A stretch of DNA of 64,000 nt from Stappia sp. ES.058. Its GTDB lineage: Bacteria > Pseudomonadota > Alphaproteobacteria > Rhizobiales > Stappiaceae. The stretch is taken from NCBI RefSeq assembly GCF_900105595.1, contig NZ_LT629784.1:2108001-2172000 (forward strand). The letters are read 5' to 3'. Positions within the stretch are counted from its first letter, which is position 1, and every line of letters starts with the position of its first letter. Under the pieces are notes generated by a model, which was not told where the DNA came from, did no database searches, and worked only from the letters and a program-made list of their open reading frames with translations. This document shows positions 52,075-62,314 of this stretch, in pieces. Made by a program: the position numbers and the translations under genes.

Positions 52075-54488
52075 TGGCTGTAGCCGTTCCTTCGCAAACG
52101 GTTCGTAGCACCCGTGCGGCCGCTCCCTTGCGCGGATCTCTTGCACTGCGCATGCTGCGCTGCACCGCTCTCGCTGGATTGACCGCCCTTGCGCCTGCGC
52201 TTTCCGGTGATCTGGTTTCCACATCCGCCCATGCGCAGTCCGGCACCCTCGAAACACTGGGCGCGACCGTCGACCAGAGTGAGCCGCTGCTGCTGGAAGC
52301 GGACGAGTTGCGATACGACTTCGACCGGGACCTGATCTCCGCCAACGGCGACGTGCAGATCTACTACGGCGGCAACACCGTCGAGGCGAACCAGGTCGAG
52401 TTCGATCGCAAGCAAAACCGCCTGCGTGCAAACGGAAACGTCCGTCTGACCGAGCCGAACGGAAACGTTCTGCGGGCATCCTCGATGGAGCTTTCGGAAG
52501 ACCTGCGCGACGGTTTCGTCGCCGCGCTGCAGCTCGATACGCCACAACGCACCCGCTTCATCGCCGACGGGGCCCGTCGCGAAAACGGCAACAGGACGAC
52601 CTTCGACAACGGGATCTACACCGTCTACACACGGCCAACGAGTCCGCCCGGGAAACCGCCGCTATGGCGCGTGCGTGCGGCAACCATCGTGCACGACGAG
52701 ACAGAGCGCACCGTCGAGTTCAGGGACGCCTCTCTGGAATTCTTCGGTCGATCGCTTGTCTATCTGCCATATTTTTCGATGGCCGACCCCACCGTCAAGC
52801 GCAAGACAGGCCTGCTGACTCCAAGCGCAGTCGTTGGCGATCGTGTCGGTGTGGGCGTCACGGTGCCCTACTACTTCGCGCTTGATCCGAATTACGACCT
52901 TCTGCTGTCGGCGACGCCGCTGTCCAAACAGGGCCTGCTCACACAGGCGGAATGGCGTCAGCGTCTGATCGACGGCAGCTATTCGATCAACGTCGGCGGG
53001 CTGATCCAGGCACGACCCGGCGAATACGGCACATCGAGCGGCAACCGCCGTTTCCGCGGTGTGATCGCGACGGAAGGCGCGTTTGAGATCAACCAACGCT
53101 GGAAATGGGGCTGGGACCTCTCCTACCGAAGCGATCGCGCGTTTCTGAACGACTACAGTTTCGCCGATTTCGGCAATGCCAGCGACATTTCGCAGATCTA
53201 TCTGACAGGCCAGAGCGAACGAAACCGCTTCGATCTGCGCAGCTACGCCTTCCGCGTGTCGCAGGAGGATTACGCCGCAGCCGCGACCTTCAACGATCCT
53301 AACTACCTGCCAGTGGGAAGCCGCTTGCAGGACAAGCAACCCTTCGTCCATCCAGTGCTCGACTACAATTATATCTTCGAGGATCCGATCGCCGGCGGCG
53401 AGCTCTCGCTGACGGGCAACCTGACCAGCCTGACGCGCGACCAGACCGACGCGATCCGCGTCGGCGGCACGACGCGGTTCCGCGGCGTGGAAGGCACGTT
53501 TACCCGCACCAGCCTGCGCGCCGACTGGCGCACCACCGTGATCGATCCGCTCGGCCAGGTGTTCACGCCCTTCGCCTATGTAAAGGGCGACCTGTTCTTC
53601 CTGGCGTCGCAGGACAAGACGGTCGGCGCGCTGACGGACGAGTCGGTCGTCGGCCGGATCATGCCGGCCGTCGGCATCGACTATCGTTTCCCGATCCTCG
53701 GCACGTTCAACGGTGGCAATCAGATTTTCGAGCCGGTCGCGCAGTTGATCGTGCGGCCGAACGAGGGACGGATCGGCGAACTGCCCAACGAGGATGCGCA
53801 AAGCATCGTCTTCGATTCCACGACGCTGTTCGAGTACGACAAGTTCTCCGGCTTCGACCGCAGCGAAGGCGGCACACGCGCAAACATCGGCCTGAAGTAC
53901 AGCCTTCAGTTCGACAACAGCTTCAGCATGAATGCCCTGATCGGCCGGTCCTTCCAGCTGGCCGGCACCAACTCCTTCAAGACGGCCGATATCCTCGACG
54001 CGACACGCTCGTCGGGTCTGGCCAGCGACCAGAGCGATTACGTCAGCAGCCTGTATTTCGACAGCCGGCAGGGCTTCCGCATCGGCGCGCAGGCGCGGTT
54101 CGACCACGACAATTTCGCCGTGCGCCGCGCACAGGTCGAGGCCTCCGGCATCTATGGCCCGGTGACCGGCAACCTCGCCTATGCCTACCTTTCGGCGCAG
54201 CCGAACATCGGCATCCCGACTGACCGAGAAGAGGTGATCGGTTCCGCGAGCCTGCGATTGCAGGAAAACTGGCGCGTCTTCGGATCCGTTCGCTACGACT
54301 TGCAGAGCAACAACATGGTTCGCGACAGCGTCGGTTTCGGCTACGACGACGAAGGGTTTTCCGTATCCTTTGCCTACTCCGAAGACCGCAGCCGGAACAA
54401 CGGCCAGACAACGGATCGGCTGTTTTTCCTGAGGTTCGGCCTCCGCACGCTTGGCGATACGCAGTTCTCCACCAATGGCAACAACTGA
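52074..54488 (+). CDS. lptD: LPS assembly outer-membrane protein LptD
   Basis: An 804-aa outer-membrane beta-barrel. An unusually long N-terminal extension precedes the signal-like segment (cleavage near SAHAQSG, residue about 54). The periplasmic LptA-like slide (about 65-250) has LLEADELRYDFDRDLISANG and GNTVEANQVEFDRKQNRLRA. The barrel (about 270-800) contains the OstA_C region. It inserts LPS into the outer leaflet with LptE. GGAGG before the ATG; a 186-bp gap follows before the surA-like gene. Confidence 0.94.
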   Translation: MAVAVPSQTVRSTRAAAPLRGSLALRMLRCTALAGLTALAPALSGDLVSTSAHAQSGTLETLGATVDQSEPLLLEADELRYDFDRDLISANGDVQIYYGGNTVEANQVEFDRKQNRLRANGNVRLTEPNGNVLRASSMELSEDLRDGFVAALQLDTPQRTRFIADGARRENGNRTTFDNGIYTVYTRPTSPPGKPPLWRVRAATIVHDETERTVEFRDASLEFFGRSLVYLPYFSMADPTVKRKTGLLTPSAVVGDRVGVGVTVPYYFALDPNYDLLLSATPLSKQGLLTQAEWRQRLIDGSYSINVGGLIQARPGEYGTSSGNRRFRGVIATEGAFEINQRWKWGWDLSYRSDRAFLNDYSFADFGNASDISQIYLTGQSERNRFDLRSYAFRVSQEDYAAAATFNDPNYLPVGSRLQDKQPFVHPVLDYNYIFEDPIAGGELSLTGNLTSLTRDQTDAIRVGGTTRFRGVEGTFTRTSLRADWRTTVIDPLGQVFTPFAYVKGDLFFLASQDKTVGALTDESVVGRIMPAVGIDYRFPILGTFNGGNQIFEPVAQLIVRPNEGRIGELPNEDAQSIVFDSTTLFEYDKFSGFDRSEGGTRANIGLKYSLQFDNSFSMNALIGRSFQLAGTNSFKTADILDATRSSGLASDQSDYVSSLYFDSRQGFRIGAQARFDHDNFAVRRAQVEASGIYGPVTGNLAYAYLSAQPNIGIPTDREEVIGSASLRLQENWRVFGSVRYDLQSNNMVRDSVGFGYDDEGFSVSFAYSEDRSRNNGQTTDRLFFLRFGLRTLGDTQFSTNGNN

Positions 54489-54674
54489 TGAGTGGACGCC
54501 CGCTAGCTCGCCCAAAACCGGAATTTGGCCGTTTTCCGGTGCAACGACACACGGGATTGCGAGTTTCGGGATAGAGAAGACAGACCCGGACGGAGACAGT
54601 GGTACGACCGGGATCGCTGCCGGACCATAGCCTTCAAAAAGCGCCGGGACCGGCAAGGCGAAAAGGGGAAGGAA

Positions 54675-55601
54675 ATGACTGTGAAGCGGTGGTTTTTCGC
54701 AGCCGTTAGCCTGCTGTTCGTTGCTGGCCTGGCAATTGACCCGGCCGCGGCGCAAACCTCCATCAAGGTGGTGGTCAACAGCAAGCCGATCACATCTTAC
54801 GACATCAGCCAGCGCGCAGGACTGCTGCGGTTGACAACGGGTCGCGGGGGAGCGGCAGCGAAGCGCGCGGCAATGGAAGAGCTGATCGACGAGCAGTTGA
54901 AGACGCAGGAAGCGACCCGCGCCGGCATCCGGGTGTCCAAGGCCGAGGTCGATGAGGCTTTCAACTCGCTTGCCGGCCGCGTCAAACTGTCTCCGAAGCA
55001 ACTGGGCCAGGCGCTGCGCCAGGCCGGGGTCCGCCCGGAAACGCTCCGCGATCGCCTGGAGGCCGAAATCGGCTGGGGGCAGATCCTGCGGGCGCGGTTC
55101 CGACAGGAGGTCCGCATCGCGGAATCCGATGTCCTCGCTGCCCTGCGCAGGAAGGACGACGAGGAGACCGACAAGAGCATGGAGTACCGCCTGCAGTCGG
55201 TGATCTTCGTCATTCCGGCAAAATCATCCTCTTCCATGAAGAACCAGCGCCGCCGGGATGCGGAGCGTTTTCGCGCTGCCTTCAACTCCTGCGACCAGTC
55301 CGAGGCGCTCGCGCAGCAATACAGCGAAGTTGTCGTGCGCCCCGCGAAATTGAGGCTGGAGACGGAGCTTCCCGCCGACCTGCGAGAGCTCGTCGAGAAA
55401 ACACCGGCCGGCAAGACCACCAAGCCGCAAAACACTGAGAACGGCCTGGAGATCTTCGCGGTCTGCGAGAAGCGGGAGATCGACAGCAACGCCGCCGCCC
55501 GCATGGAAGTGGAAGAAGACCTGCGGGCAAAGGAAGGCCAGCAGTTGAGCCGCCGCTATCTGCGCGAGTTGCGCAGCCGCGCAATCATCGACTACCGCTG
55601 A
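54675..55601 (+). CDS. SurA-like periplasmic chaperone
   Basis: A 308-aa protein with a signal peptide (about 1-26, cleavage near PAAAQ). The SurA_N chaperone domain (about 28-170) shows VVVNSKPITSYDISQR and a long helical EELIDEQLKTQEATRAGI. One degenerate parvulin-like region follows (about 180-285). E. coli SurA is 428 aa with two PPIase domains, so this is the short alphaproteobacterial form. Placement right after lptD fits its role in outer-membrane protein folding. AGGGGAAGG precedes the ATG. Confidence 0.85.
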   Translation: MTVKRWFFAAVSLLFVAGLAIDPAAAQTSIKVVVNSKPITSYDISQRAGLLRLTTGRGGAAAKRAAMEELIDEQLKTQEATRAGIRVSKAEVDEAFNSLAGRVKLSPKQLGQALRQAGVRPETLRDRLEAEIGWGQILRARFRQEVRIAESDVLAALRRKDDEETDKSMEYRLQSVIFVIPAKSSSSMKNQRRRDAERFRAAFNSCDQSEALAQQYSEVVVRPAKLRLETELPADLRELVEKTPAGKTTKPQNTENGLEIFAVCEKREIDSNAAARMEVEEDLRAKEGQQLSRRYLRELRSRAIIDYR

Positions 55602-56629
55602 TGAACGCAATGCGCAGCAGCGTCCTGCCTCTCGCCGTCACAATGGGGGATCCTGGCGGAATCGGGCCGGACGTGGTGCTGAAGGCCTATTTCGAACGGG
55701 TTGAGCGGGACTTGCCGCCCTTCTACGTCATCGCCGATCCGGCGCTTCTGGCCGCCCGCGCCGAGCGCATAGGCCTCAAGGTGAAACTGCGCGAGGCGGG
55801 TCCGGACGCGGCGCTCGAAGTTTTTCCGAATGCCTTGCCTGTGGTCTCCTTGCCCGCAACGGTCACCGACCGCCCGGGAATTGCCGACAGCACGAATGCC
55901 GATGCGGTTCTGGCCTCGATCCGCATCGCAGTTGCCGATGCGATGGCAGGCCGCGCCGGAGCCGTGGTGACCAATCCGATCAACAAGAAGGCGCTCTACG
56001 ACGCCGGCTTCACCCATCCGGGGCATACGGAATTTCTGGGTTCCCTCGCTCGCGAAGCCGGACATGAAAACGTTCGCCCGGTGATGTTGCTCGCCGGGCC
56101 GGATCTTCTCGTCGTTCCCGTGACCATTCATATTCCGCTGAGCGCGGTCCCCGGTGCGCTGACAAGCGACCTGATCATCGAAACGGCCCGAATCGTCCAC
56201 CGCGACCTGGTGTCGCGCTTCCGCATCAAGGCTCCCCGTATCGCCATTGCCGGGCTCAACCCGCATGCGGGCGAGAACGGCTCGATCGGCCATGAGGACG
56301 CGGATATCGTCGCGCCCGCCGTCGAAACGCTGCGCGCGCAAGGCATCGACGCGCGCGGGCCGCTTCCCGCCGATACGATGTTCCACAAGGAAGCGCGCGC
56401 GAGCTACGACTGCGCACTCGCCATGTATCACGATCAGGCGCTGATTCCGGCGAAGACACTCGCCTTCCATGATGCGGTCAACGCCACACTCGGACTGCCG
56501 TTCGTGCGCACTTCGCCCGACCACGGGACGGCGCTGGAGATCGCGGGTTCCGGAAAGGCCCGGGCCGACAGTTTCGCCGCCGCCATCCGACTGGCCGCCG
56601 TTCTGGCTGATCCCGGCCTGGTGGAATGA
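55601..56629 (+). CDS. pdxA: 4-hydroxythreonine-4-phosphate dehydrogenase
   Basis: A 342-aa cytosolic NAD-dependent enzyme of pyridoxal phosphate synthesis. Motifs: [14 protein letters not shown] at the N-terminus, [38 protein letters not shown] and [17 protein letters not shown], which contain the metal-binding histidines. The start shares one base with the surA stop (TGATG); the next gene overlaps by four bases. The surA-pdxA-rsmA order is conserved from E. coli onwards. Confidence 0.96.
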   Translation: MNAMRSSVLPLAVTMGDPGGIGPDVVLKAYFERVERDLPPFYVIADPALLAARAERIGLKVKLREAGPDAALEVFPNALPVVSLPATVTDRPGIADSTNADAVLASIRIAVADAMAGRAGAVVTNPINKKALYDAGFTHPGHTEFLGSLAREAGHENVRPVMLLAGPDLLVVPVTIHIPLSAVPGALTSDLIIETARIVHRDLVSRFRIKAPRIAIAGLNPHAGENGSIGHEDADIVAPAVETLRAQGIDARGPLPADTMFHKEARASYDCALAMYHDQALIPAKTLAFHDAVNATLGLPFVRTSPDHGTALEIAGSGKARADSFAAAIRLAAVLADPGLVE

Positions 56630-57462
56630 GCCAGATCGACACGTTGCCGCCGCTGCGCGACGTCATCCGCACGCATGACCTGCAGGCGCGCAAATCGCTC
56701 GGCCAGAATTTCCTGCTCGACCTCAACCTGACCCTGCGCATCGCACGAACCGCAGGCGACCTTTCGCGGACCACCGTTCTGGAAGTGGGGCCGGGTCCGG
56801 GCGGTTTGACGCGCGCCCTGCTGGTCGCCGGTGCAAAACGCGTGGTCGCGGTGGAAAAGGACACACGTTGCCTGCCCGCGCTTGAGGAGATCGCGGCGCA
56901 TTACCCCGGCCGACTGGAAATCCGTACCGCCGACGCACTGGCGCTTCGCCTGTCCGAGATCGGGGCCGAAGGGCCGCTGAAGATCATCGCCAACCTCCCC
57001 TACAATGTCGGGACCCAGCTCCTGCTTGGCTGGGTAGCACAGGAAACATGGCCGCCGGCCTGGCAATCGCTGACGCTGATGTTTCAAAAGGAAGTCGCCG
57101 AGCGCATCGTCGCGGCGCCGGGGTCCAAGGCCTATGGACGGCTTGGGGTGCTTGTTGGCTGGCGCTGCCATGCGGCAATCGCCTTCGATGTGGGGCCGAA
57201 AGCCTTCACTCCGCCCCCAAAGGTCACCTCCGCCGTCGTCCATCTGACCCCGCGTGCGGCCCCCCTGCCGTGCGCCCTGAAGGCCCTGGAACGCGTGACC
57301 GCTGCCGCCTTCGGCCAGCGGCGCAAGATGCTGAGGGCAAGCCTCAAGGCGCTCGGCAAGGATGCCCGGGAGCGGATCGAGGCGGCCGACATCGAACCGA
57401 CACGCAGGGCCGAAGAGCTGGATATCACCGAGTTCGTGAGGCTGGCGCAGGCGTTCGCATAA
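56626..57462 (+). CDS. rsmA: 16S rRNA (adenine1518/1519-N6)-dimethyltransferase
   Basis: A 278-aa SAM-dependent enzyme (KsgA). The N-terminal [10 protein letters not shown] is typical. Motif I is [14 protein letters not shown], the adenine-binding motif [12 protein letters not shown], and the C-terminal domain has [13 protein letters not shown]. It dimethylates two adenines near the 3' end of 16S rRNA. It overlaps pdxA by four bases (ATGA) and is the last gene of the lptF-to-rsmA run, convergent with gmk. Confidence 0.97.
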   Translation: MSQIDTLPPLRDVIRTHDLQARKSLGQNFLLDLNLTLRIARTAGDLSRTTVLEVGPGPGGLTRALLVAGAKRVVAVEKDTRCLPALEEIAAHYPGRLEIRTADALALRLSEIGAEGPLKIIANLPYNVGTQLLLGWVAQETWPPAWQSLTLMFQKEVAERIVAAPGSKAYGRLGVLVGWRCHAAIAFDVGPKAFTPPPKVTSAVVHLTPRAAPLPCALKALERVTAAAFGQRRKMLRASLKALGKDARERIEAADIEPTRRAEELDITEFVRLAQAFA

Positions 57463-57487
57463 AACAAGGCCACGCGGAACAGCCCCG

Positions 57488-58180
57488 TCAGGAGCCGTCT
57501 GTTTCGCGCCGGAGATCCTCGACCATCCCGTCGATGAACGCCCCGATGGCCGGGCCGCGCTCGCGGCGCAGCCGTTCGGCGCGCAGGATCGAGCGCGCCC
57601 CGTCATAGGCGCGCTGCAGATCATCATTGACGATGACGTAATCGTATTCCGACCAGTGTTTCATCTCGCCGACAGCAGTCTTCAACCGGCGTTGAATCAC
57701 CTCCGGCGTGTCTTCCGCACGCCGGTGAAGGCGTGATTTCATTTCAGCGATCGACGGCGGAAGAATGAAGACCGAAACCACGTCCGGCCGGACGGCGTTG
57801 TAAAGTTGAAACGTCCCCTGAATGTCAATGTCGAAGAGCACGTCCTGCCCCCGGGACAGAGCCTCTTCCACGGGATCGCTCGGCGTACCGTAGTAGTTTC
57901 CGTGAACCTCCGCCCACTCCAGCAGTTCATTGCGGTCACGCATCTGCTCGAAACGCTCCCGCGAAATGAAGTGATAGTGCACGCCGCCAATCTCGCTTGA
58001 CCGGCGAGGACGGGTCGTGACGGAGATGGAGAGCTTGAGATTGCTCTCCTGCTCCAGAAGCTGCCGCGCGATGGTTGACTTTCCGGCCCCCGACGGCGAG
58101 GACAGGACAAGCATCAAGCCGCGCCTCTGCGCCTCGGCCTCCTCGGCGGTCACCACCGTTCCAGTTACCGGTTCGCTCAT
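57488..58180 (-). CDS. gmk: Guanylate kinase
   Basis: A 230-aa cytosolic P-loop kinase converting GMP to GDP. The P-loop is LSSPSGAGKSTIARQL; the GMP-binding region has SVTTRPRRSSEIGGVHYHF then the FEQM helix. Walker B and lid follow in VLFDIDIQGTFQL. It has an N-terminal extension of about 20 residues compared with E. coli Gmk. It sits six bases downstream of yicC. Confidence 0.96.
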   Translation of the reverse strand: MSEPVTGTVVTAEEAEAQRRGLMLVLSSPSGAGKSTIARQLLEQESNLKLSISVTTRPRRSSEIGGVHYHFISRERFEQMRDRNELLEWAEVHGNYYGTPSDPVEEALSRGQDVLFDIDIQGTFQLYNAVRPDVVSVFILPPSIAEMKSRLHRRAEDTPEVIQRRLKTAVGEMKHWSEYDYVIVNDDLQRAYDGARSILRAERLRRERGPAIGAFIDGMVEDLRRETDGS

Positions 58181-58186
58181 GCCCGC

Positions 58187-59128
58187 CTACTCCAGGTTCT
58201 GTATCTGCTCGCGCATCTGATCGATCACCGTCTTGAGCTCAAGACCAATGGCGGTCAGTTCGGTTCCGTTCGACTTGGAGCACAGCGTGTTGGCCTCGCG
58301 GTTGAACTCCTGCGCCAGAAAATCCAGGCGACGGCCGACGGCGCCGCCCCCGTCTAGAAGCGCAAGAGCCGCCTCGACATGCGCCTGCAACCGGTCCAGT
58401 TCCTCGCGAATGTCGGCCTTGGTCGCCAGCAGCACCGCTTCCTGGTGCAGCCGCTCAACGTCGAGCGGCGCGCCGGTACCGAGCAGCGCCTCGACCTGCG
58501 CCGCCAGCCGCGCCTGAATAGCCTCCGGATGGCGCGACGGTGCGGCTTCCGCCGCCTGCGTCAGCCGGGCTATTTTGCTCAACTGCCCGCGCAGGACCGT
58601 CTCGATCGCCGCACCTTCGCTGCGACGCATGGCGATGAGGGCGTCAAGCGCCGCCGCCAGACTGGCCTTGAGTGCCGAAATCAGTCGCGCGCGTTCGGCC
58701 GGGTCTTCTTCGGGCTCTTTCCACTCGATGATTCCGCGCTGTGCGAGAATTCCGTCCAGAGCGACGGGGGCCGCATCGGGAACGCGCCTGTGAACCGTCT
58801 CGAGCGCTGCAAGAAAGGCATTCAGAGCGGCTTCGTTGATCTGAGGAACCGCCTCGCGCTGCGCGCGTTGAAAGCTGAGCCCGACCGTGACATTGCCACG
58901 CGACATCTCACCGGCGGCCGTCTCGCGACAATGACTTTCCATAACCTCAAGACCGGACGGGAGGCGCAGCCGCACATCCAGCCCCTTGCCGTTGACCGAA
59001 CGCAATTCCCACGTCCAGCGTGCGCCGCCTTCTCCAGCGTCCACACGACCAAAGCCCGTCATGCTGGAAAGCACGGTCTTGATCCCGGGCTTGGCTACAC
59101 CGGCATCCTGCGAAGACATGTTGCCCAT
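58187..59128 (-). CDS. yicC: YicC-family endoribonuclease
   Basis: About 313 aa. The hallmark SMTGFGR near the N-terminus is followed by WELRSVNGKGLDVRLRLPSG, and the C-terminal DUF1732 region contains GRRLDFLAQEFNREANTLCSKS. Related YicC proteins are endoribonucleases linked to stress and sRNA turnover. The start is uncertain: the ATG at 59128 (MGNMSSQD) is used, and ATGs at 59119 and 59062 are alternatives; typical YicC begins just before SMTGF. The gene lies between mltG and gmk as in many rhizobia. Confidence 0.88.
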   Translation of the reverse strand: MGNMSSQDAGVAKPGIKTVLSSMTGFGRVDAGEGGARWTWELRSVNGKGLDVRLRLPSGLEVMESHCRETAAGEMSRGNVTVGLSFQRAQREAVPQINEAALNAFLAALETVHRRVPDAAPVALDGILAQRGIIEWKEPEEDPAERARLISALKASLAAALDALIAMRRSEGAAIETVLRGQLSKIARLTQAAEAAPSRHPEAIQARLAAQVEALLGTGAPLDVERLHQEAVLLATKADIREELDRLQAHVEAALALLDGGGAVGRRLDFLAQEFNREANTLCSKSNGTELTAIGLELKTVIDQMREQIQNLE

Positions 59129-59192
59129 AAGTCCGCCCCGTATGCGCCCATTCCGGCGAGAACAGCACGGCATGGCCATGCTGACGGATCAT

Positions 59193-60386
59193 CTAGCCGC
59201 CGTCGGCTGCGTTGCCGCCAGGCGTCTCGCCAGACGATCCTTCCTGTTCCTGCTTGCGCCGCGCCCGCTCGATCTCGCGCCACTTGATCACATTGCGCTG
59301 GTGCTGCTCGTAGGTCTCGGCAAAAACATGTCCGCCCGTCCCGTCGGCCACGAAGAACAGGTCCTTTGTTCGCGACGGATTGGCGACGGCTTCCATGGCC
59401 GCCCGGCCCGGGTTGCCGATCGGCCCCGGCGGCAGACCGTCGATCTGATAGGTGTTGTAGGGGTTGCGGGCATCGAGCTGAGAGCGCGTGATCGCGGACC
59501 GGTCGCGGTTCCAAGCATCGCCGCCATAAAGACCATAGAGAATGGTCGGGTCCGACTGCAATCGCATCCCCCGGCGCAAACGATTGACGAAGACCCCGGC
59601 GACCCGGGACCGCTCGTCGGCCCGCGCCGTTTCCTTTTCCACAACAGAGGCCAGGATCACGAGGTCTTCCGGTGTCTCGATCGGCAGCCCCTCGGTCCGG
59701 CGGCCCCAGATTTCGCGAAGCGCCTTGTCCTGCGCGTCCCGCATCTGCTTTACGACCTGCACACGCGTTGCACCGCGTGTGAACGTGTAGGTTTCGGGAA
59801 GCAGCGCACCCTCGGGCGGGATCTCGTCGAGTTGCCCGGTCAACACCGGGTGCTCGCGAACGCGCTCGATCACCTGCTGGCTGGTCCAGCCTTCGGGAAC
59901 GGTCACTGTATGATAGACGGCCTTTCCGCTCACCAGGTCTTCCATCACCTCGCGCATCGAACTGCCGGGGGCGAAGGCATATTCGCCAGCCTTCAACTGG
60001 CCGGCGTTCTTGTAGGCGCGCACACCGGCCCAGAAGAGATAGGCATTGTCGATGACACCCTGATTCTCCAGCGTGTCGGCGATCTGCTGCAGGCTCGATC
60101 CCGATGAAATGATCACCGTTTTTTCGGCGACGGCGGGTCCAGGCGCCTCGAACTCGGCCTTGCCCCAATACAGCAACCCGCCAGCCGCGATCACACCGAG
60201 CACGGCCAGCGACAGCAGGAAGTTGATGACGATGACGACAGGATTGCGCACATGTCGTGAGCGCGCGGGCGGCTGCGGCGCCGGCTCGGGCTGGATGGCC
60301 TCGCGCGGGCTCTTCGGGTTCGGACGGGACACCGGCGTATTGCCATCGGTGCCGCGGTCGGGATCTTCGGTCGGCTTGTCGCTCAT
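59193..60386 (-). CDS. mltG: Endolytic murein transglycosylase MltG
   Basis: A 397-aa inner-membrane protein anchored by one helix (about 48-70), with a proline-rich cytosolic N-terminus. The periplasmic LysM-like part (about 85-150) and the YceG domain follow; the catalytic Glu is in ILASVVEKETARADE. Later conserved motifs are RLQSDPTILYGL and YQIDGLPPGPIGNPG. It cleaves nascent glycan strands during wall synthesis. It follows fabF in the same direction, a conserved linkage. Confidence 0.95.
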   Translation of the reverse strand: MSDKPTEDPDRGTDGNTPVSRPNPKSPREAIQPEPAPQPPARSRHVRNPVVIVINFLLSLAVLGVIAAGGLLYWGKAEFEAPGPAVAEKTVIISSGSSLQQIADTLENQGVIDNAYLFWAGVRAYKNAGQLKAGEYAFAPGSSMREVMEDLVSGKAVYHTVTVPEGWTSQQVIERVREHPVLTGQLDEIPPEGALLPETYTFTRGATRVQVVKQMRDAQDKALREIWGRRTEGLPIETPEDLVILASVVEKETARADERSRVAGVFVNRLRRGMRLQSDPTILYGLYGGDAWNRDRSAITRSQLDARNPYNTYQIDGLPPGPIGNPGRAAMEAVANPSRTKDLFFVADGTGGHVFAETYEQHQRNVIKWREIERARRKQEQEGSSGETPGGNAADGG

Positions 60387-60500
60387 AACCCCATCCGGTC
60401 AGTTTGATCGAAGGAATGGGTTCGCCACATGCCGTGAAAATATGGCCAAACCGCGAAGCCCGTTCATGTTGTCAGTGAGCCGGCACGTCAAATGCCGGCG

Positions 60501-61766
60501 TCAGGCCGCAACCTTGCGGAAGACGAGAGAGGCATTGGTTCCGCCAAACCCGAAGGAATTGGACAGAGCCGTGTTCACTGTCATGCGCTTGGCCGTGTTC
60601 GGGACCAAATCGATCTCGGTCTCCACGGACGGGTTGTCGAGATTGATCGTCGGCGGCACGATACCGTCGCGCATCGCAAGAAGAGAAAAAACCGCTTCGA
60701 TCGCACCGGCCGCACCCAGCAGATGGCCGGTCGAGGATTTCGTCGACGACATCGTGAGCCCGGACGATGCCTCGCCTGCAAGCCTCTGCACGGCACCAAG
60801 CTCGATTTCATCTCCAAGCGGCGTGGACGTGCCATGGGCGTTCACATAGTCGATGTCGCCCAGCGTCATCCCGGCCCGCTTCAGTGCGGCTTGCATGCAC
60901 CGATAAGCCCCGTCCCCGTCCGAGGACGGCGCGGTGATGTGATACGCATCGCCGGACAGGCCGTATCCGACCACTTCGCCGTAGATCTTTGCACCGCGTG
61001 CAACGGCACGCTCGTACTCCTCAAGCACCACCACGCCGGCGCCCTCGCCCATGACGAAGCCGTCGCGGTCCTTGTCGTAGGGGCGTGACGCGCCCTGCGC
61101 ATTCTCGTTGAAGCCGGTGGACAGGGCGCGCGCGGCGGCAAAGCCGGCGAGCGCGATCCGGCAGACAGGGGATTCCGTCCCGCCGGCCACCATCATGTCG
61201 GCATCGTCCAGCGCGATCAGGCGGGCGGCATCCCCGATCGCGTGCGACCCGGTCGAACAGGCGGTGACCACCGCGTGATTCGGACCTTTGAGACCATGTC
61301 GAATGGAGACATAACCGCCCGCGAGATTGATCAAGCGCCCGGGAATGAAGAAGGGCGACACGCGTCGCGGGCCCTTGTCGCGCAGAATATGCGACGTTGT
61401 CTCTATTCCCTGAAGCCCGCCGATACCCGAGCCGATCAGGACACCGGAGCGGATCTGCTCCTCGTAGGACTTCGGCGACCATCCACAATCGCGGATCGCC
61501 TGCTCGGCGGCCGCCATCGCGAAAACGATGAAATCGTCGACCTTGCGCTGCTCCTTGGGGTCCATCCAGTCGTCGGGATTAAACGTCCCGTTGGACCCGT
61601 CGCCGCGCGGAATCTGGCAGGCAATCTTGCAGGCGAGGTCCTCGACTTCAAAATGATCGACGCGAGACGCCCCGCTCTCACCATTCAGAATTCGAGTCCA
61701 GCTTTCCTCGACACCGCACGCCATCGGCGAAACCATGCCGAGGCCAGTAACGACAACTCGCCTCAT
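60501..61766 (-). CDS. fabF: 3-oxoacyl-ACP synthase II
   Basis: A 421-aa condensing enzyme of fatty-acid elongation. The catalytic Cys is in VVTACSTGSHAIG, with His in NAHGTSTPLGD and His in KSSTGHLLGAAG. It starts MRRVVVTGLGMVSP, the typical KAS II N-terminus. It follows acpP after 62 bp, and a hairpin (61786-61814) lies between them. Confidence 0.97.
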   Translation of the reverse strand: MRRVVVTGLGMVSPMACGVEESWTRILNGESGASRVDHFEVEDLACKIACQIPRGDGSNGTFNPDDWMDPKEQRKVDDFIVFAMAAAEQAIRDCGWSPKSYEEQIRSGVLIGSGIGGLQGIETTSHILRDKGPRRVSPFFIPGRLINLAGGYVSIRHGLKGPNHAVVTACSTGSHAIGDAARLIALDDADMMVAGGTESPVCRIALAGFAAARALSTGFNENAQGASRPYDKDRDGFVMGEGAGVVVLEEYERAVARGAKIYGEVVGYGLSGDAYHITAPSSDGDGAYRCMQAALKRAGMTLGDIDYVNAHGTSTPLGDEIELGAVQRLAGEASSGLTMSSTKSSTGHLLGAAGAIEAVFSLLAMRDGIVPPTINLDNPSVETEIDLVPNTAKRMTVNTALSNSFGFGGTNASLVFRKVAA

Positions 61767-61785
61767 TTCATACCTGCATGTAGGC

Positions 61786-61814
61786 GCGCCGGGTGGAAAG
61801 ACCCCATCCGGCGC
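61786..61814 (-). terminator. Hairpin between acpP and fabF
   Basis: An 11-bp stem GCGCCGGGTGG/CCATCCGGCGC (61786-61796, 61804-61814) with one G-U pair and a 7-nt loop. No T-run follows. It probably stabilises the acpP transcript 3' end or attenuates fabF, allowing more ACP than FabF. Confidence 0.6.
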
Positions 61815-61828
61815 GGCATTCAAATCTG

Positions 61829-62065
61829 TTAGCTGGCGGCCTTTTCCAGGAACTTGACCGCGTCGCCGACCGTCAGGATCGTCTCGGCCGCGTCGTCCGG
61901 GATCTCGACGCCGAATTCTTCCTCGAAAGCCATGACCAGCTCAACCGTGTCCAGGCTGTCGGCGCCCAGATCGTCGATGAAGCTCGCCTCCAGGGTGACC
62001 TTGTCGGCATCGACGCCGAGATGTTCGATGACGATCTTCTTTACCCGATCCGCGATGTCGCTCAT
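61829..62065 (-). CDS. acpP: Acyl carrier protein
   Basis: A 78-aa acidic carrier. Ser37 in [12 protein letters not shown] receives the 4'-phosphopantetheine arm. The start at 62065 follows GAGGAATC. It carries acyl chains for FabF, FabG and FabD encoded around it. Upstream, 280 bp separate it from fabG, so it probably has its own promoter. Confidence 0.97.
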   Translation of the reverse strand: MSDIADRVKKIVIEHLGVDADKVTLEASFIDDLGADSLDTVELVMAFEEEFGVEIPDDAAETILTVGDAVKFLEKAAS

Positions 62066-62314
62066 TTCTGATTCCTCGATTGCTTCCAACAATAGTTCGC
62101 TTGATTCAGCGCTCAGCGCCGTACCTCGTACCCGATCTCCGGAACGCGGTGAATGGGGTTCCAGCCCGCACCGGACCCGTACTTGGTATTTATCCCCCGC
62201 CGGACCGGCCACGCCCGAGCGCCGAACCTTCGTGAACGGGTCTGCTGGCCGGCGGGTTCGTAACACACTTTCCGAGGCTTGACCAGTCGCGGACAAGCCC
62301 TTCGAAGCACACGT

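Noticed and set aside
52662..55001. 779-codon open frame antisense to lptD and surA
   Set aside because: Shadow frame spanning two well supported genes.
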